Of a stretch of 64,000 bases of DNA, positions 35,255-43,002 are shown in pieces. The position numbers were made by a program, and so were the translations under genes. Source of the stretch: Bacteroidia bacterium (GTDB taxonomy: Bacteria > Bacteroidota > Bacteroidia > Bacteroidales > Azobacteroidaceae). The stretch's first letter is position 1. Each line of letters starts with the position of its first letter. The stretch is taken from NCBI GenBank assembly GCA_026000155.1, contig BNYG01000006.1, positions 16,785 through 80,784 of the forward strand. The letters are read 5' to 3'. The notes beneath the pieces are model-generated. The model was given only the letters and a program-made list of their open reading frames with translations. It had not been told where the DNA came from and did no database searches.

Positions 35255-36235
35255 ATGAAACAAATATGTAAAACGGATGAAAAGGGGATTGCGGGTCAAG
35301 CCCGCAATGACAGCCCTTTGTGCAAGAAAACAATCGTAGGACTTGGAGAAATCCTTTGGGACGTGTTTCCCGAACGGAAAGTATTGGGCGGCGCTCCGGC
35401 AAATTTTGCTTATCATGCTTCGCAATTCGGCTTTGAAGGCTATGCCGTAAGTGCCATTGGAAAAGATTTATTGGGAAAAGAAATTTTGGATAGCTTGGCT
35501 GAAAAGCAGCTCAATTTTCTGATAGAAAGCATTGATTATTCAACCGGAACGGTACAGGTAACATTAGACGACAAAGGCGTGCCGCAATATGAGATTTGCG
35601 AAAACGTAGCTTGGGATCATACTCCGTTTACCGGGCAAACGGAAGAATTGGCGCGAAACTGTCGTGCCGTTTGTTTCGGCTCGTTGGCGCAACGGAGTGA
35701 GGTATCTCGCGCCACTATTTATCGTTTTTTGGAATTAGTGCCGGATGATGCCTATAAGATATTCGACATCAATCTTCGGCAACATTTCTACAATAAAGAA
35801 ATTATCCACGAATCATTACAGCGATGCAACGTACTCAAAATTAATGACGATGAAGTGAAAATTGCCGCTCAATTATTCTGTCATTGCGGGCTTGACCCGC
35901 AATCCCCCGATTTTTCAGAACAGGACTTTTGTCGGCAACTTCTCAAAGAATACAATCTGCAAATGGTCATTGAAACAAAAGGAGCCGTAGGCAGTTATGT
36001 TTTGACTGCCGGTGAAACTTCCTATTTAGATACTCCTAAAGTGCATGTAGCGGATACTGTCGGGGCGGGCGACTCATTTACTGGTGCATTTGTAGCTGCT
36101 TTATTGCATGGAGATTCAATCAAGAAAGCCCATCAATTGGCGGTGGAAGTTTCGGCTTATGTCTGTACGCAACACGGCGCCATGCCGAAATTACCGGATG
36201 CATTTATCGAATTATTCAAAGAAAAAATCATATAA
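35255..36235 (+). CDS. fructokinase (PfkB family) with two in-frame repeat inserts
   Basis: 326 residues, cytoplasmic. PfkB features: VGLGEILWDVFPERKVLGGA, PANFAYHASQFG, NINLRQ-type segment IFDINLRQHFYNKE, and the ATP/anion-hole motif DTVGAGDSFTGAF with the catalytic Asp. It phosphorylates fructose released by the GH32 enzymes. Two copies of the same palindromic repeat lie inside the gene. Residues 11-19 (GIAGQARND) come before the normal start of the fold, and residues 209-217 (CHCGLDPQS) lie in a loop after LKINDDEVKIAAQLF. The two copies are in opposite orientation and use different frames. The native start may have been near TIVGLGEILWD. It lies 2 bases after the GH32 gene and 2 bases before the transporter gene. 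Confidence 0.93.
   Translation: MKQICKTDEKGIAGQARNDSPLCKKTIVGLGEILWDVFPERKVLGGAPANFAYHASQFGFEGYAVSAIGKDLLGKEILDSLAEKQLNFLIESIDYSTGTVQVTLDDKGVPQYEICENVAWDHTPFTGQTEELARNCRAVCFGSLAQRSEVSRATIYRFLELVPDDAYKIFDINLRQHFYNKEIIHESLQRCNVLKINDDEVKIAAQLFCHCGLDPQSPDFSEQDFCRQLLKEYNLQMVIETKGAVGSYVLTAGETSYLDTPKVHVADTVGAGDSFTGAFVAALLHGDSIKKAHQLAVEVSAYVCTQHGAMPKLPDAFIELFKEKII
35286..35311. repeat. palindromic repeat inside fructokinase, copy A
   Basis: It contains GCGGGTCAAGCCCGC and is identical in family and orientation to the right end of the element at 19954-19979. It is read in frame as GIAGQARND near the N-terminus. Confidence 0.85.
35880..35905. repeat. palindromic repeat inside fructokinase, copy B
   Basis: It contains GCGGGCTTGACCCGC in the opposite orientation to copy A and is read in frame as CHCGLDPQS, between the fold helix ending AAQLF and DFSEQDFCRQLL. 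Confidence 0.85.
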
Positions 36236-36237
36236 TC

Positions 36238-37392
36238 ATGAAAAACAACAAAATTCTAATACAGTTACTCCCCATCATGCTGGCATTCTTTGTCATGGGA
36301 GCCGTCGATTTAGTCGGCATTGCCTCCAATTATGTCAAAGAAGATTTCGGATTATCCGATACGATGGCCAATCTTTTTCCGTCGATGGTCTTCTTTTGGT
36401 TTCTCATCTTCTCCATTCCAACCGGACTACTGATGAATAAAATAGGACGCCGGAAAACCGTTCTTTTGAGTTTGATCGCAACGGCGTTGGCATTGCTTGT
36501 CCCTGTGGTGAATTACAATTTTACATTTATGTTGATTTCTTTTTCCCTTTTAGGAATTGGCAACACGCTGATGCAAGTATCTTTAAATCCCTTAATCTCC
36601 AATGTCGTAACCGGAAACAAATTAGCGAGTACGCTCACTTTGGGACAATTCGTGAAAGCCCTCGCTTCCTTTGCTGCACCGCTCATTGCCGGATGGGCAG
36701 CCTTGCACTTTGGCAACTGGCGGTTGTTATTCCCGGTTTATACAGCAGTAACCGTTCTTTCGTTTATATTATTGAGTGTCACTAAAATAGAAGAAGAACC
36801 TTATCAAAGCAAATCCTCTTTCATGGATTGTTTCCGGTTATTGGGCAGTTGGCAGATTTTATTGTTTTTCATCGGCATCATGGCGCACGTAGGGATTGAT
36901 GTTGGAATAAATGCCACTGCTCCCAAAATTCTCATGGAACGGATTGAAGGTATGACTTTGGCAGATGCCGGATTTGCCACGAGCCTCTATTTCCTGTTTC
37001 GTGTAGCCGGATGTTTTTTGGGAACATTTATCTTAGCCCGTTTCTCCATTCATAAATTCTTCATTATTAGCGTAATCAGTATGGCATTGTCAGTTGTCGG
37101 ATTATTTTTTGCAGCCGACCTTACCACGCTGTATATCTGTATGGCGTTAGTAGGTTTCGGCAATTCCAATATTTTCCCGATGATATTTTCCAAAGCCATA
37201 CAATCGATGCCCGAACGGGAAAACGAAATATCCGGTTTGATGATTATGGGCGTTTCCGGCGGAGCTGTATTTCCGCTTTTGATGGGTGTGGGGTCGGATT
37301 TGCTGAAAAGTCAAGTGGGGGCGGTTGTTGTTTTGGCGGTATTGGTGGTTTATTTGTTTTTTTTAACACCGTTTATTAAGGCTAAAAAATAA
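36238..37392 (+). CDS. MFS sugar transporter (fructose uptake, FucP-like)
   Basis: 384 residues, about 12 hydrophobic helices in the inner membrane. The start MKNNKILIQLLPIMLAFFVM leads into TM1 with GAVDLVGIASNYV. The loop between TM2 and TM3 has the MFS signature GLLMNKIGRRKTVLLS. The wording (VKEDFGLSDTMANLFPS, GIGNTLMQVSLNPL) fits the sugar-MFS family related to fucose permease. Its place between fructokinase and the sensor kinase in a GH32 operon indicates fructose import, as in characterised fructan loci. It lies 2 bases after fructokinase. Confidence 0.9.
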   Translation: MKNNKILIQLLPIMLAFFVMGAVDLVGIASNYVKEDFGLSDTMANLFPSMVFFWFLIFSIPTGLLMNKIGRRKTVLLSLIATALALLVPVVNYNFTFMLISFSLLGIGNTLMQVSLNPLISNVVTGNKLASTLTLGQFVKALASFAAPLIAGWAALHFGNWRLLFPVYTAVTVLSFILLSVTKIEEEPYQSKSSFMDCFRLLGSWQILLFFIGIMAHVGIDVGINATAPKILMERIEGMTLADAGFATSLYFLFRVAGCFLGTFILARFSIHKFFIISVISMALSVVGLFFAADLTTLYICMALVGFGNSNIFPMIFSKAIQSMPERENEISGLMIMGVSGGAVFPLLMGVGSDLLKSQVGAVVVLAVLVVYLFFLTPFIKAKK

Positions 37393-37396
37393 TGCG

Positions 37397-37404
37397 TATA
37401 TTTG
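37397..37404 (+). promoter_or_regulatory. Bacteroidota -7 box (TATATTTG) before the sensor gene
   Basis: This exact TAnnTTTG box lies in the 31-base gap before ATG 37424. It suggests the sensor has its own basal promoter, as expected for a regulator that must be present before induction. Confidence 0.45.
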
Positions 37405-37423
37405 CAGGTGTTACTTGTAATCC

Positions 37424-40156
37424 ATGAAAAACAATACCATTTTATCCATATTATTTGCAATATTCTTTTGTCTCTCCCTTGTTTCCTGCAAACAAAAAGC
37501 GGCTGAATACATCATTGGTGTTTCCCAGTGCAGCGATGACGACTGGCGGCGCAAGATGAATACGGAAATGCAACACGAAGCGATGTTGCATCCAGGAATT
37601 ACACTCGACATCCAATTTGTTTCCGATGATACGGAAAAACAAATCGCTGACATACAGAACTTTATTGATAAAAAGGTCGATTTAATCATCGTATCTCCCA
37701 ATGTGGCCGCCCCGATTACGCCTGTAATTGAAAAGGCTTATGCAGCAGGAATTCCGGTGGTGCTGGTTGACCGGAAAATTTTATCGGACAACTATACGGC
37801 ATTTATCGGCGCAGACAATTATCAGATTGGGAAAGAAGTCGGCAATTATGTGGTGAAATTACTTGGCGGAAAAGGGAATATTGTTGAAATCCGTGGCTTG
37901 GAAGGTTCCTCTCCGGTTACGGAACGGCATCAAGGATTTATCAGCGTCATTCATAATTATCCGGAAATCAACACGATATATGAAGCCGATGGAGCTTGGT
38001 TGCAAGAGATTGCCGGACAAAAAATGACAGAAGTGCTTGCCGGAAATCCGGATATCGACCTCGTTTTTGCCCATAACGACCGGATGGCGATGGGCGCTTA
38101 CGATGCCGCTAATTTGCAGGACAAAGCCAATGGTATTTATTTTATCGGCATTGACGCACTTCCGGGCAGCAACGGTGGAATTGAACAAGTGCTTGAAAAC
38201 AAGTTGAAAGCGACCTTTATTTACCCCACCAGCGGAGAAAAAATCATTCAATTGGCAAGCAATATTCTTCAGGGAAAACCCTACGAGAAAAACAACACGC
38301 TCTATACCAATGTGGTGGACGAAACCAACGCACGGGTGTTGAAACTGCAAACCGATGTGATTATCGAACAGGAAAATAAACTCAATTTTCTGGATAACCG
38401 GGTGGACACTTATCTGTCGCAATACACCACGCAGCGTTATCTACTCTTGGCGGCTGTCTTTATAGTGGCTTTATTCATCGGCTTATCTTATTTTATTTTC
38501 CGGGCTTATCGTGCCAAACACCGTTTAAATATCGAACTGGAAAAACGCGGCGAACAATTGGTTGCCTTATCCAAACAATTGGAAGAAGCCACCCATGCCA
38601 AACTCGTTTTCTTTACCAATATTTCACATGAATTCCGGACGCCGTTAACGCTGATTTCCGGTCCGGTAAGTTCCCTTTTGGCGGATAAAACCATCAATGT
38701 GGAACAACGCCGTTTGCTTACTTTGATGCAGAAGAATATTGGGATACTGATGAAACTCATAGACCAAATCATTGATTTCCGGAAATATGAAAATGGAAAA
38801 TTAAAGCTTGATTTGAGTCCATCGGATTTGAAAGAACAATTTATTGAGTGGAATGAATCGTTTAGGGAAATAGCCAAAAGAAAACATTTGAATTTTCATT
38901 TTAATGTGTTGCCGGACGCTGATTTTTCGATGGCAATTGATGTACCCAAAATGGAACGCATTTATTTCAATTTGCTTTCCAATGCATTGAAATTTACTCC
39001 GGAGAAAGGAACGGTTTCGGTCAATCTAAATAAAATCAATCAAGACAACACGGATTATGCAGTGATTGAAGTGTCTAATTCCGGCAAGGGAATTTCGGAA
39101 GAAGACATTCAGCATATTTTTGACCGTTTCTATCAGGTCGATTCCCATTTTGCCGGTTCGGGAATCGGTTTGGCTTTAACTAAGGCCATGGTGGAATTGC
39201 ATGAAGGTCAGATTCAGGTAAATAGCACAGCAGACGGTTGGACAACCTTTACCGTTCTTCTTCCCTTCCGGCAGAAAGAAACCCAATCCCAATCCGTAGA
39301 GACAAGGAATACCTTGTCTCTACCAACCGCCATTACCCCATTTGACAATGAAACACCTAACCATAGGGAAACCGTTTTCGATGAAACCAGAAACGACCAT
39401 AAACAATTGGTTTTGGTGGTGGACGACAATCCCGATATTCGTTCCTATATCCGAATGGTTATGCAGAATCAATACACCATTATGGAATCCGAAAATGGCG
39501 AAGAAGGTTTCAAAAAAGCGGTCAAACACATCCCCGACATTATTATCAGCGATGTGATGATGCCTAAAATCGACGGTATCGAACTGTGCCAAAAACTAAA
39601 GGCGGAACTTTCCACCAGCCATATTCCGGTTATACTGCTGACAGCCTGTTCGTTGGACGAACAACGGATTACCGGATTCAAGAGCGGTGCGGATGATTAT
39701 ATTGCCAAACCGTTCAATTCGGATATTCTGGAAGTTCGCGTAAGCAATCTGATTGAAAGCCGGAAACGTTTGAAAGCGCTGTTCCGGGAAAATCTGTTTT
39801 CGAGAAATTCCGGAGATGAAATCAATGAGGCAGAAAAAACTTTTCTTGCCGGATTGAATGAGTTAATAGAAAAACACCTATCCGATTCAGCCTTGAATGT
39901 GGAAGACTTAGGGCAGCATATCGGACTGTCCCGCACCCAACTCTACCGTAAAGTAAAATCACTGACGGGTTATTCTCCCAATGAACTCTTGCGGATTATG
40001 CGTCTGAAAAAAGCCTGCGCCCTCTTGTCTTCTTCCGAATCGAACGTGGCAGAAGTGGCTTACGACACAGGATTCACTTCAGCTTCTTACTTTGCCAAAT
40101 GCTTCAAGGATTATTATAATGAAAGTCCAACGGATTATTTGAAACGGATTCGTTAA
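37424..40156 (+). CDS. hybrid two-component sensor/regulator, fructose-sensing type
   Basis: 910 residues in one chain. Residues 1-~20 are a signal (LSLVSC). Residues ~25-310 are a periplasmic sugar-binding protein of the LacI/ribose-binding type (IIGVSQCSDDDWRRKM, VVLVDRKILSDNYTAFIGAD). TM ~340-365 is YLLLAAVFIVALFIGLSYFI. The histidine kinase has H402 in FFTNISHEFRTPLT and an ATPase domain (FYQVDSHFAGSGIGLALTKA). The receiver has D710 in ISDVMMPKIDG. An AraC-type HTH pair ends the protein (LRIMRLKKACALLSSSE). The architecture is that of the fructose-binding hybrid regulators of fructan PULs. A dispersed palindrome at 39296-39323 lies in the linker between ATPase and receiver (residues ~625-634, VETRNTLSLP). 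Confidence 0.93.
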   Translation: MKNNTILSILFAIFFCLSLVSCKQKAAEYIIGVSQCSDDDWRRKMNTEMQHEAMLHPGITLDIQFVSDDTEKQIADIQNFIDKKVDLIIVSPNVAAPITPVIEKAYAAGIPVVLVDRKILSDNYTAFIGADNYQIGKEVGNYVVKLLGGKGNIVEIRGLEGSSPVTERHQGFISVIHNYPEINTIYEADGAWLQEIAGQKMTEVLAGNPDIDLVFAHNDRMAMGAYDAANLQDKANGIYFIGIDALPGSNGGIEQVLENKLKATFIYPTSGEKIIQLASNILQGKPYEKNNTLYTNVVDETNARVLKLQTDVIIEQENKLNFLDNRVDTYLSQYTTQRYLLLAAVFIVALFIGLSYFIFRAYRAKHRLNIELEKRGEQLVALSKQLEEATHAKLVFFTNISHEFRTPLTLISGPVSSLLADKTINVEQRRLLTLMQKNIGILMKLIDQIIDFRKYENGKLKLDLSPSDLKEQFIEWNESFREIAKRKHLNFHFNVLPDADFSMAIDVPKMERIYFNLLSNALKFTPEKGTVSVNLNKINQDNTDYAVIEVSNSGKGISEEDIQHIFDRFYQVDSHFAGSGIGLALTKAMVELHEGQIQVNSTADGWTTFTVLLPFRQKETQSQSVETRNTLSLPTAITPFDNETPNHRETVFDETRNDHKQLVLVVDDNPDIRSYIRMVMQNQYTIMESENGEEGFKKAVKHIPDIIISDVMMPKIDGIELCQKLKAELSTSHIPVILLTACSLDEQRITGFKSGADDYIAKPFNSDILEVRVSNLIESRKRLKALFRENLFSRNSGDEINEAEKTFLAGLNELIEKHLSDSALNVEDLGQHIGLSRTQLYRKVKSLTGYSPNELLRIMRLKKACALLSSSESNVAEVAYDTGFTSASYFAKCFKDYYNESPTDYLKRIR
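39296..39323. repeat. palindromic repeat in frame in the sensor linker
   Basis: Arms GTAGAGACAAGG and CCTTGTCTCTAC flank AATA. It is the same family as the perfect palindrome at 23437-23464. It codes for part of the linker between the kinase ATPase and receiver domains, where extra residues are cheap. Confidence 0.8.
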
Positions 40157-40186
40157 AACAAACTGCTTTTCCTTAGCTGATTTGCT

Positions 40187-40215
40187 GTTGATTTGAGAAA
40201 ATAACATTACCTTTG
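40187..40215 (+). promoter_or_regulatory. promoter of the membrane regulator gene
   Basis: GTTG at 40187-40190, a 17-base spacer and TACCTTTG at 40208-40215 match the Bacteroidota -33/-7 consensus, 36 bases before ATG 40252. Confidence 0.6.
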
Positions 40216-40251
40216 TCTTAAGATACTATTGTTCCGATAAAAAAAGATACT

Positions 40252-42828
40252 ATGCGAACCACTCTTCAATCCGTTCGTTCCAAACAGGTATGTATTATTT
40301 TTTGCATATTGCCCTCTCTTTTTGCTTTTACAACTTTGGCTCAGGAAGCCCAATACGGATTAAAATTCAACTCCAACAATTACGAACCCGAAATGCGTAC
40401 GAGTTTGAATTTGAGTCCGGATGATTATCTTTCTTTTCCGGAAGGATTTTCCATGTCTTTCGACACTAAATTCCATTTCAAAGACGTACATATCTATGGT
40501 TATATATTCCGGATTATCAACGACTCCGGAAATAGCATAGACCTTATCGTGGGGGATGTGAACCTTATTTTTTCCATGCCTTCCGGCAGTATTATCTCCA
40601 ACAATCCCTTGACGGATGTAAACATCATTCCGGAACAATGGATTCCTGTCCGTATCAATATAGATATTCAAAAAGAGGAACTGGAAATACAGGCCGGAGA
40701 ATACGTAAAAAAATGGAATACCCCCGAAGTCCGGAAATTCGATCAGGTTGAAATCCTGTTTGGAAAGACAAACGATCCGCAAAGACAGGTCATCGATGTT
40801 CCGGATATGACGGTTAAAAATATAAAAATTGCCGATTTATCAGGAAAACCGGTCTATTCCTGGAAACTTTCCAAACATGTATCCGACGGGGTTTATGACG
40901 ACCTGAAACATCGTTTTGCCAAATGTGAAAATCCGAACTGGTTATTGGATAATTATGGAATCTGGAGAAAGGAAATAACATTTAATGCCGGGATAACTCC
41001 TTATTTATCGTACGATTTTGATAAGAATATCATCGCTGTGGCCGATCAAGATTCATTCTATACTTTTTCAGTAGCAGACAGTCGCTTCGAAAAGCATACT
41101 GTAAAGAAAAAACTATCCTATCAAATCTCCTCGAATCAGATGATATATAATACCTTGGATTCGAGTTTTTATGCCTATAATTTAATAAAAGAGGGCGATG
41201 CCAGGGAGTTTGTTCCTTTCAATCTGCGGGAAGGCGAATGGGGGAATACGACCGCACACAATCACAGTACGGATTACAGGCATCATAACCGGTATTTTTC
41301 TCCGGAACAGAATCGCCTGTATCTCTTTGGAGGCTATGGGCATTTGAAATACAAGGGAGGAGCGTTTATATACGATGTGGATACTCAATCCTGGTCTCAA
41401 ACCACATTCAAAGGGGATAGCATCACGCCCCGCTATTTAAGCGGAATGGGAAAAATAGACGATGAGCATCTGTTGTTTTTTGGCGGTTACGGCAGTGAAA
41501 CCGGAAATCAGGCGCTTCAAGCGCAATTTTATTATGATTGTTACTTGGTCGATATAAAAACAATGACAGCCAAAAAACTGTGGACATTGGAGGATCCTGT
41601 GGAAAATTTTGTCGTTTCCAATTCGCTGGTGGTTGATACGCTCAATAACTGTTTTTATGCCTTATGTTATCCTTCCATGAAATCCAATTCCATGATTTCA
41701 CTCCATAAGTTTTCTTTGGACAAACCGGAACAGGAAGTAGTGGCCGATCCAATCCCGATTAAATATAATGATGTCTTTGCGTATGTGGATCTGTTTTTTG
41801 ATACATTCGGCAATCAATTTATTGCGGCGACTTTTGCTCCGGAAACCGGAACAGAGACAAACGTATCTATCTACACCTTATCCTTTCCGCCTTTGAAAAA
41901 AACCGATATCTATCAGGTCGAAAAAGAGAAAACAAATTCTTTCTTGCCATTCATAATCCTGCTGCTCCTTTCCCTTCCGGTTCTGGTTTGGCTTTTCAGT
42001 AGAATAAAGAGAAAACAGACAGGTGTTGAAAGCACTGAAAATAAAGTAAAGGATGGCGATGCGGTGGCTATGGTAGGAATAAATACGGTGAAACAATTAC
42101 AAAAGCAGGCCATCTATTTGTTTGGCGGATTTCAGGTTGTCGATAAATCCGGAAATGATGTATCGGCTCATTTCAAACCTTTATTGAAAAATTTATTTCT
42201 GCTGATATTATTGAACACCATCAAAAACGGAAAAGGCATTGCTTTCTCCAAATTAAAAGAGATTTTATGGTTTGACAAAAGCGAAGAAAGCGCCAACAAT
42301 AACAGAGGTGTTGCATTAAGCAAGATCCGGCAGATCATGGATAATGTAAGCGAAATCCGGTTTAATAAAAAAGGTGTTTACTGGAGTGTTGAATTCGGAG
42401 AAGGAATTTACTGCGATTATTATGAAGCGCTTGTTTTGATGAAAAAAATAAAAGAAAACAAGGAAACCTCCATGAATGATATCCAAAGGCTTTTGACGAT
42501 TGTTAAGGCGGGCGAGTTGTTGCCCAACACGCAAGTCGAATGGGCGGACACTTTTAAATCCGAATTTTCCAACGAACTGATAGATTTGATTTCAGGCATT
42601 ATCCGGAAAAATGACGCCCTGTTTTCCGACGATGTATCCATTGATATGGCGAATGCCCTGTTTATTCATGACCTGTTAAATGAAGATGCTTTGAAATTAA
42701 AATGTAAAGTGTTGATAAAAACGGGTAAAAACGGACTGGCCAAAAATACTTACACTGCTTTTCTTAAAGAGTACGCCGTTTTGTTCGGAATGGAATATAA
42801 ATATTCTTTTGATCAAATAGTCAATTAA
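40252..42828 (+). CDS. membrane-spanning regulator: propeller sensor and SARP-like DNA-binding region
   Basis: 858 residues. A signal peptide (to about TLAQ, residue 31) is followed by a concanavalin-like β-sandwich (residues ~35-205). A Kelch-type propeller follows at ~230-545, with repeats such as RLYLFGGYGHLKYKGGAFIY and HLLFFGGYGSETGNQA. One TM helix lies at ~563-583 (FLPFIILLLLSLPVLVWLF). The cytoplasmic part begins YLFGGFQVVDKSGNDVSAHF and reads as a winged-helix of the OmpR/SARP type (KLKEILWFDKSEESANNNRG, then VALSKIRQIMDN), followed by a helical, BTAD-like tail to 858. No kinase or receiver domain is present. It probably senses a periplasmic ligand and directly controls the SusC operon that starts 175 bases downstream. 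The DNA-binding assignment is by pattern only. Confidence 0.7.
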   Translation: MRTTLQSVRSKQVCIIFCILPSLFAFTTLAQEAQYGLKFNSNNYEPEMRTSLNLSPDDYLSFPEGFSMSFDTKFHFKDVHIYGYIFRIINDSGNSIDLIVGDVNLIFSMPSGSIISNNPLTDVNIIPEQWIPVRINIDIQKEELEIQAGEYVKKWNTPEVRKFDQVEILFGKTNDPQRQVIDVPDMTVKNIKIADLSGKPVYSWKLSKHVSDGVYDDLKHRFAKCENPNWLLDNYGIWRKEITFNAGITPYLSYDFDKNIIAVADQDSFYTFSVADSRFEKHTVKKKLSYQISSNQMIYNTLDSSFYAYNLIKEGDAREFVPFNLREGEWGNTTAHNHSTDYRHHNRYFSPEQNRLYLFGGYGHLKYKGGAFIYDVDTQSWSQTTFKGDSITPRYLSGMGKIDDEHLLFFGGYGSETGNQALQAQFYYDCYLVDIKTMTAKKLWTLEDPVENFVVSNSLVVDTLNNCFYALCYPSMKSNSMISLHKFSLDKPEQEVVADPIPIKYNDVFAYVDLFFDTFGNQFIAATFAPETGTETNVSIYTLSFPPLKKTDIYQVEKEKTNSFLPFIILLLLSLPVLVWLFSRIKRKQTGVESTENKVKDGDAVAMVGINTVKQLQKQAIYLFGGFQVVDKSGNDVSAHFKPLLKNLFLLILLNTIKNGKGIAFSKLKEILWFDKSEESANNNRGVALSKIRQIMDNVSEIRFNKKGVYWSVEFGEGIYCDYYEALVLMKKIKENKETSMNDIQRLLTIVKAGELLPNTQVEWADTFKSEFSNELIDLISGIIRKNDALFSDDVSIDMANALFIHDLLNEDALKLKCKVLIKTGKNGLAKNTYTAFLKEYAVLFGMEYKYSFDQIVN

Positions 42829-42880
42829 AAAAACTTTATTCTTTTCTCGTTACCAACGATTAAATTCGGGAACCACTTTT

Positions 42881-42902
42881 GGCTTTTTTTTTCAAAAAAG
42901 CC
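42881..42902 (+). terminator. hairpin GGCTTTTTT / AAAAAAGCC after the regulator gene
   Basis: Nine-base arms with a short loop are followed by a T-rich stretch (TATTTTCTTTTTC). It separates the regulator gene from the SusC operon, so the two are probably separate transcripts. Confidence 0.55.
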
Positions 42903-42959
42903 TATTTTCTTTTTCAACTAATGATTAATTAATGCAAACGGTAAAGGTTGCATCGGATA

Positions 42960-42990
42960 TTTGCATCGTATTACTTCATTAGTAACTTTA
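42960..42990 (+). promoter_or_regulatory. candidate promoter of the SusC/SusD operon at 43 kb
   Basis: TTTG at 42960-42963, a 19-base spacer, then TAACTTTA at 42983-42990 (one mismatch to TAnnTTTG). The spacer contains ATTACTTCATTAGT, also found upstream of the GH2 gene at 9305-9318. Confidence 0.5.
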
Positions 42991-43002
42991 AAAATAATAT
43001 TT

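Noticed and set aside
42961..43002. Longer N-terminus of the SusC at 43 kb.
   Set aside because: It overlaps the candidate promoter and adds residues without signal-peptide character.
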